A DNA stretch of 64,000 nt from Paraflavitalea sp966211765 (GTDB lineage Bacteria; Bacteroidota; Bacteroidia; Chitinophagales; Chitinophagaceae). A program made the translations under genes and the position numbers. This document shows positions 59,992-64,000 of this stretch, piece by piece. The DNA lies in NCBI GenBank assembly GCA_966211765.1, contig CBIHOV010000006.1, positions 1 to 64,000 on the forward strand, given 5' to 3'. Each line of letters opens with the position of its first letter. Position 1 is the first letter of the stretch. Under the pieces are notes generated by a model, which did not search any database, was not told the origin of the DNA, and saw only the letters and a program-made list of their open reading frames with translations.

Positions 59992-61446
59992 ATGAAACTT
60001 ACATCTATCATATTTGTTCTGTTGCTGGTAACGGGTGCAGTATCTGCACAAACGCTTACCGAAGTTTATATGCCCCGTTATATACAAGGGGTGGGAAGTT
60101 TTAATGAAGCTGCTGAGCGCAGGGTTCCTTATGCCTGTCGTGTAACAGTGTCTGGTTTATTGCCCAACACTACTTATTTTTATTACAACCGGTTCATCTC
60201 CGAGTTTGAAAGCCCGTTCAGCCAGGGAGAAGGTACAGTTATCCTGGCTAAGGATTCTGGTTTCGTTCGGATCCCGGTTCCTTCCATGTCGCCCGGCGAA
60301 CGTGGGGAGTTTATTACCAATGCTGCTGGTTCTTATACTGGTTGGTTTGTAACAGAACCCAATATCGCTGCTACCTTTATTCCTGGTTATGATATTTTCT
60401 TTCTATTGCTGATCAATGATGGTGCAGGTGGGGAATTCATTAATTCATTTCTCCCGGCACCCAGTCCGGTACGTGTGATCAACTTTGGCTCCGATGCAGC
60501 CAGTGGTACCGGTCTTCGCGCTACGCCGCTGAGAAAGGCTACGGCCAGGCAGTTTATCCTTCTGTATGATAACCTGGATGCTTCCGGCAGGCCGATCTCC
60601 GGCACTTATGTTGAAAGCGATGGCACTAATGGCACAATAGCCAACGGTTATGCTCCTTTCTATGCCGACAGTGTAAATGGTGTGGATAAAGCTTTTGGTA
60701 CCATCATACCCAATAATCTTCCCAATGGCTTGCTGCGGATGGACCTCTATGGATTGGCTGATGGCGCCTTCAAAAGATCGTATTTCCCTTATCCCGTTAT
60801 TGAATCCTGGTCTCCGCTGACCATTGGTTTCAGGTGGCTTTCTGCCAACAATACCCTTATCGATACCCGCAATCCCAGCGGAGGTCTTTCGAATGTATTT
60901 GTGATCGATGGCTCGAAAGTATTGGGTATCAATATCTGGTTGTCGGGTGAGCAAACCATTGAAGAAGACAGAATTACCCTGCAGTGGGCTTCTCCGGCCG
61001 ATGAAGAGGCGGTAGAATATGTAGTTGAAAGATCTGTTGATGCAGGTAAAACTTTTGCGCCGGTAACTACTGTTCGTAAAGGTACTGATAAACAGATCTA
61101 TGAATTGAGAGATACACGTACAGAAGCTACTGCTTTCTATCGTGTGGTGATGGTTGGTAAAGATGGCGCCAGGACAACCAGCGAAGCGCTGAAAGTGCAA
61201 GGGGTGATCAAGATCAACCTGTATCCCAACCCTGTAACGGACCAATTATTGGTACAACACCCGAAAGCTGAAGCAGGTGCTGCTGTGCAGGTGGTAGGTA
61301 TTGATGGCAGGAAACTGCTGACCCAGAACATTCAGGAAGGTGCGGTACAGACACGTGTGGGTGTTAAGAACCTCGCAACTGGTACTTATTACCTGATCTA
61401 TAGCGTAAACGGCCAACGCCAAAGTAAATCGTTTATCAAGAAATAG
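59992..61446 (+). CDS. T9SS-sorted surface protein, paralogue of the MBG protein
   Basis: 484 aa. Signal peptide (to about AVSAQ). Residues ~19-310 are the same domain as in 54493-57159 (TEVYMPRYIQG, RRVPYACRVTVSGLLPNTTYFYYN, GSYTGWF, RVINFGSDAASGTGLRATP, GTYVESDGT, IIPNNLPNGLLRMDLYGLA, GGLSNVFVIDGSK). A short fibronectin-like segment follows (~325-395) and a canonical T9SS type A domain closes it (INLYPNPVTDQLLVQH ... GTYYLIYSVNGQRQSKSFIKK). The MBG repeats are absent. Predicted to be exported and anchored at the surface together with its paralogue. Confidence 0.85.
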   Translation: MKLTSIIFVLLLVTGAVSAQTLTEVYMPRYIQGVGSFNEAAERRVPYACRVTVSGLLPNTTYFYYNRFISEFESPFSQGEGTVILAKDSGFVRIPVPSMSPGERGEFITNAAGSYTGWFVTEPNIAATFIPGYDIFFLLLINDGAGGEFINSFLPAPSPVRVINFGSDAASGTGLRATPLRKATARQFILLYDNLDASGRPISGTYVESDGTNGTIANGYAPFYADSVNGVDKAFGTIIPNNLPNGLLRMDLYGLADGAFKRSYFPYPVIESWSPLTIGFRWLSANNTLIDTRNPSGGLSNVFVIDGSKVLGINIWLSGEQTIEEDRITLQWASPADEEAVEYVVERSVDAGKTFAPVTTVRKGTDKQIYELRDTRTEATAFYRVVMVGKDGARTTSEALKVQGVIKINLYPNPVTDQLLVQHPKAEAGAAVQVVGIDGRKLLTQNIQEGAVQTRVGVKNLATGTYYLIYSVNGQRQSKSFIKK

Positions 61447-61468
61447 TATTGATCCTATGTATTTACTC

Positions 61469-61500
61469 AATTACCTGTGGGGGCAACTTCACAGGTAATT
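61469..61500 (+). terminator. Hairpin closing locus III
   Basis: Perfect 11-bp arms AATTACCTGTG / CACAGGTAATT with a 10-nt loop, 22 bp past the stop codon. The following sequence has only a weak T stretch, so it may be a stabilising 3' hairpin. Confidence 0.6.
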
Positions 61501-61686
61501 GTTACTTATGGCTTCTTGTTGGCGCCAGCTGGTTACGGGGCCCGGTAAAGCATGGAGGCCTTAAAATACAAAAGGGCAACCGTGGAAGCGGCTACCCTAA
61601 TGCTTGTTGTAATTGTTTAATTCCAGTTACAAAATTACCTATCAAATGGTAACGAAAAAATAAAAATTTCTTAAAACAGGAGACTT

Positions 61687-63126
61687 ATGGTGTTACCGGG
61701 TAAGTATAGGGCCACAATCCTTCCTTTTCAGGGGGCTGGAAAATGGGTATGTATCATACTATTATTGCAGGTATCCCTGCAAAACCTGTTTTGCAGCAAG
61801 AAAATAGCCCCTTTTGAGCCTACAGATGCGTTGGGCATCAACAACAAATGGGTGTACGACAGCCTAAAGCTGTATTATTACTGGAACGACAAACTGCCCG
61901 GCAAGCCTGATTATTCCCTGGCAACGCCCGCCTTCTTTAAAAGCCTGCTTCCCACGGAAGATCGTTTTTCAGTGATCTTCAACGGACGGGATGTATTGCC
62001 TGCCAAATCTAGCTTCGAACTGTATGGATTTCATTATTCACTGGTTACCCATCCTTTTGATGCTCAGCGGCTGGTAGGGGTGGTGACCATGGTAATGCCC
62101 GGCACGGATGCGGCCAACCGTCATCTTCAGAGAGGCGCATTCTTTACGAAGGTGAATAATGTGGAGGTAAGTACAGCGAATATCAATGCCATTAATAATA
62201 TACTGACAAGCGGAAGTCTGCTCTCTTTGCAGCTGGCGGTATTGAATAATAGTGGGACGACGCTTACGGATTCTTCCACTATGCCGGTAGCCAGCGGCAC
62301 TGTACCCTATAAAAGTATTTATGATACCCATTATTTTGAAAAGAATGGGCTAAGAACCGGGTACCTGGCCTATTTTCTTTGTTATGAAAATGAAGATGCA
62401 AGACTGCTGGAAAGTATGCAGAAGTTTAAGAACGCTGGTGTACGGGAACTGATCATTGACCTGCGCTTTAATCCCGGCGGCAGTGTGGCCTCCTCGGCCA
62501 AACTGGCGGCTATGTTGGTGCCGGCTTTTAATCCCGATAACATCTATGTTACTTTTCAGGGCAATCGTCATGGAGGCACGGTGAAACAAACGTTCCGTCA
62601 AACGATTGCCTTTTCCAATAACAACAGTGGCAAGAACTTGCAGGACCTGCAAACCCGGAACCTGGGGCTACAGAGAATCTTTATCCTCACTTCCGGGGCC
62701 ACTGTTTCTGCTGCAGAGATATTGTGCAATAACCTGAAGCCTTATATGCAGGTAATACGCGTCGGCAGTAAGACACACGGCAAAGACGAGGCTTCCTTTC
62801 GTATCGAAGACAAGCGAAATCCACGCCAGGTAGAATGGATGCTGATGCCTACGGTCTACAAGGTCTTTGATGCCAACGGCCGGGGAGGTTACAACAATGG
62901 ATTGCAGCCCGATCATGCGATCAACGAATTCAGCAGCCTGCCCTTACAGCCAATGGGCTATCCCGGTGACCAGCCCGTGGATAAAGCACTTGAGTTGATC
63001 TATGGCAGTACGGCGGTAGGCATCACACCGCTGAGAAATAAAGTGTTTCCATTTCACGACATCAAAGAGCAATACCAGTCTACAGGAGCATCGGACAGAG
63101 GTATTGAAGTAAAAAGGCTCAATTAA
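61687..63126 (+). CDS. S41-family (C-terminal processing) peptidase
   Basis: 479 aa. N-terminal hydrophobic segment with a possible but poor lipobox (LQNLFC, Cys36). A PDZ-like region (~140-195) and the S41 protease core: ELIIDLRFNPGGSVASSAKLAAML, ILTSGATVSAAEIL (catalytic Ser341) and VGSKTHGK (general base Lys362), all in place. Such Ser/Lys proteases degrade or process periplasmic proteins. It lies 240 bp after locus III on the same strand and may be independent of it. Confidence 0.88.
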   Translation: MVLPGKYRATILPFQGAGKWVCIILLLQVSLQNLFCSKKIAPFEPTDALGINNKWVYDSLKLYYYWNDKLPGKPDYSLATPAFFKSLLPTEDRFSVIFNGRDVLPAKSSFELYGFHYSLVTHPFDAQRLVGVVTMVMPGTDAANRHLQRGAFFTKVNNVEVSTANINAINNILTSGSLLSLQLAVLNNSGTTLTDSSTMPVASGTVPYKSIYDTHYFEKNGLRTGYLAYFLCYENEDARLLESMQKFKNAGVRELIIDLRFNPGGSVASSAKLAAMLVPAFNPDNIYVTFQGNRHGGTVKQTFRQTIAFSNNNSGKNLQDLQTRNLGLQRIFILTSGATVSAAEILCNNLKPYMQVIRVGSKTHGKDEASFRIEDKRNPRQVEWMLMPTVYKVFDANGRGGYNNGLQPDHAINEFSSLPLQPMGYPGDQPVDKALELIYGSTAVGITPLRNKVFPFHDIKEQYQSTGASDRGIEVKRLN

Positions 63127-63136
63127 TAATAATGCT

Positions 63137-63352
63137 ATGCTAAACTTACATACGATCCTTTATTTCCTTTATAAAGTTGTTGAATTCATAATACTGTCCA
63201 TTATCACCATGCTTGTATCGCCTTTGGTTGCGTTGGTTTGGTTGCTGGATATAGCAGAAAAGTTAAAGCAGGGCAATCGTAAACGATTATGGGTGCATAA
63301 AACGAAGAAAGAATTTTATGATAATCGTAACAATCCGGTAATACAGGGGTGA
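63137..63352 (+). CDS. Small membrane protein, hypothetical
   Basis: 71 aa, 10 bp after the S41 peptidase gene. One or two membrane helices (YKVVEFIILSIITMLVSPLVALVWLL) followed by a basic, polar tail (KQGNRKRLWVHKTKKEF). I do not recognise a family. Coupling to the peptidase is likely from the spacing. Confidence 0.5.
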   Translation: MLNLHTILYFLYKVVEFIILSIITMLVSPLVALVWLLDIAEKLKQGNRKRLWVHKTKKEFYDNRNNPVIQG

Positions 63353-63406
63353 TATTAAGTTAACGCAAGGGGAGGAGTTTTGCCAACCAAATAGCAAACT
63401 CTGATA

Positions 63407-64000
63407 ATGGTTAAGGTATTCCTCACAACCGCCATGCTCATCATGGCCGCTCATCTATTTGCCCAACAGGCAGCTCCCGATGCACGGTACAAACTGATAA
63501 CAGGCCATCATGTAGTACAGTCTAAGAATTATTATCTTCTTACCTTATTGCAGCAAGATAAGGAAGCCAGAAAACTGATAGAAAGTGACACTGCACTCAG
63601 TAATATGGCCCAACGTAAGCAAACCGGCCTTGCCAATGCCTTAAAAACCTGTGGAAATAATGTAGCCTGCTATGCGGAAAACATGAAGTTCTCTCAACGG
63701 GAGATACAGGCTGTGAGCGCCCGCCTTACTGCTTTGTACAGCAATAACAATGCATTGGGCAAACTGGTGAAGCAACATCTCATTCCTTCAGGCACTTATA
63801 TACTGTTTCAAAAAGAAAGTTCAGCTGAACTCCTGCGCAAAGCCTGGGAGCAGGATGCCATGGGGATCAATTTTGCCATTGGTGTGTATGCCGAAGGTAA
63901 AAAAGCCAACTATCCACTGATAGACTCCATTAGTGTGAATGTAAACAATCCACGTTATGGCAGTTTACTGTATTCGCCGGCTTATGTAGTGTTGCAGGAA
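63407..64000 (+). CDS. Secreted hypothetical protein, 3'-truncated by window edge
   Basis: The frame starting at ATG 63407 is open to the window end (198 codons). It begins with a signal peptide (VFLTTAMLIMAAHLFAQQ) and continues as a helical protein: KNYYLLTLLQQDKEARKLIESD, LANALKTCGNNVACYAENMKFS, LIPSGTYILFQKESSAELLRKAW. Some of this (AEGKKANYPLIDSISVNV) recalls the N-terminal part of secreted YdcF-like proteins of Bacteroidetes, but the diagnostic region would lie beyond the edge. I give it no firm function. Confidence 0.6.
   Translation, partial: MVKVFLTTAMLIMAAHLFAQQAAPDARYKLITGHHVVQSKNYYLLTLLQQDKEARKLIESDTALSNMAQRKQTGLANALKTCGNNVACYAENMKFSQREIQAVSARLTALYSNNNALGKLVKQHLIPSGTYILFQKESSAELLRKAWEQDAMGINFAIGVYAEGKKANYPLIDSISVNVNNPRYGSLLYSPAYVVLQE

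Noticed and set aside
63137..63352. Small protein after the S41 peptidase as a toxin or holin
   Set aside because: One or two membrane helices and a basic tail are too little; no partner or antitoxin-like gene was seen.

Overview
The window looks like a chromosomal segment of a Bacteroidetes bacterium, most likely Chitinophagaceae (Chitinophaga/Niastella/Paraflavitalea-like). The reasons are two SusC/SusD pairs and a third TonB-dependent receptor, each behind its own ECF sigma factor and FecR anti-sigma factor, type IX secretion (T9SS) C-terminal sorting domains, a PorV homologue, promoter boxes of the Bacteroidetes type (TTTG / TAnnTTTG), and moderate GC. I saw no rRNA, tRNA, CRISPR, transposase, integrase or phage structural gene. 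The assignment rests on family recognition by eye; no database search was run.

Left part (1-15.3 kb): a 5'-truncated hypothetical gene that runs convergently into a SUKH-type gene; a beta-propeller lipoprotein; an EamA transporter; an AraC regulator with a membrane sensor; DUF6157; an ArsR/SRPBCC operon with a promoter buried in a large operator palindrome; a CocE-type hydrolase; a LytTR two-component pair; a VOC protein; a DUF1080 lipoprotein; and an orphan FtsX/MacB-type permease. This part is rich in intergenic repeats. Most striking is a family of three diverged, ~315-335-nt intergenic elements (1401-1717, 10752-11085, 14882-15215). Each has a 5' mini-hairpin, a ~95-nt spacer, a long-range helix with compensatory changes, and an intrinsic terminator on the + strand. 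I propose them as an undescribed structured RNA family.

Locus I (15.4-23.3 kb, +): sigma / FecR / SusC / SusD / glycerophosphodiester phosphodiesterase, probably for capture of glycerophosphodiesters. A NhaP-type antiporter and a large secreted amidase with a nested golvesin-like domain follow. Locus II (38.0-28.6 kb, -): sigma / FecR / STN-SusC / SusD / DUF5117-type zinc metalloprotease, probably protein or peptide use.

Middle (38.1-48.5 kb): a second orphan permease, an AraC regulator, two small membrane-anchored hypotheticals, a VCBS/ASPIC lipoprotein next to a DUF3179 protein, a histidine kinase whose sensor is the arabinose-binding-like domain normally found in AraC-type regulators, and a Ca2+/H+ antiporter.

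Locus III (48.7-61.4 kb, +): sigma / FecR / STN-TonB-dependent receptor / lipoprotein / T9SS-sorted MBG-repeat protein / PorV / beta-helix lipoprotein / T9SS-sorted paralogue of the MBG protein. It looks like a self-contained regulated surface-display system carrying its own T9SS shuttle protein, and is the best candidate here for an undescribed protein system. An S41 peptidase, a small membrane protein and a 3'-truncated secreted protein close the window.
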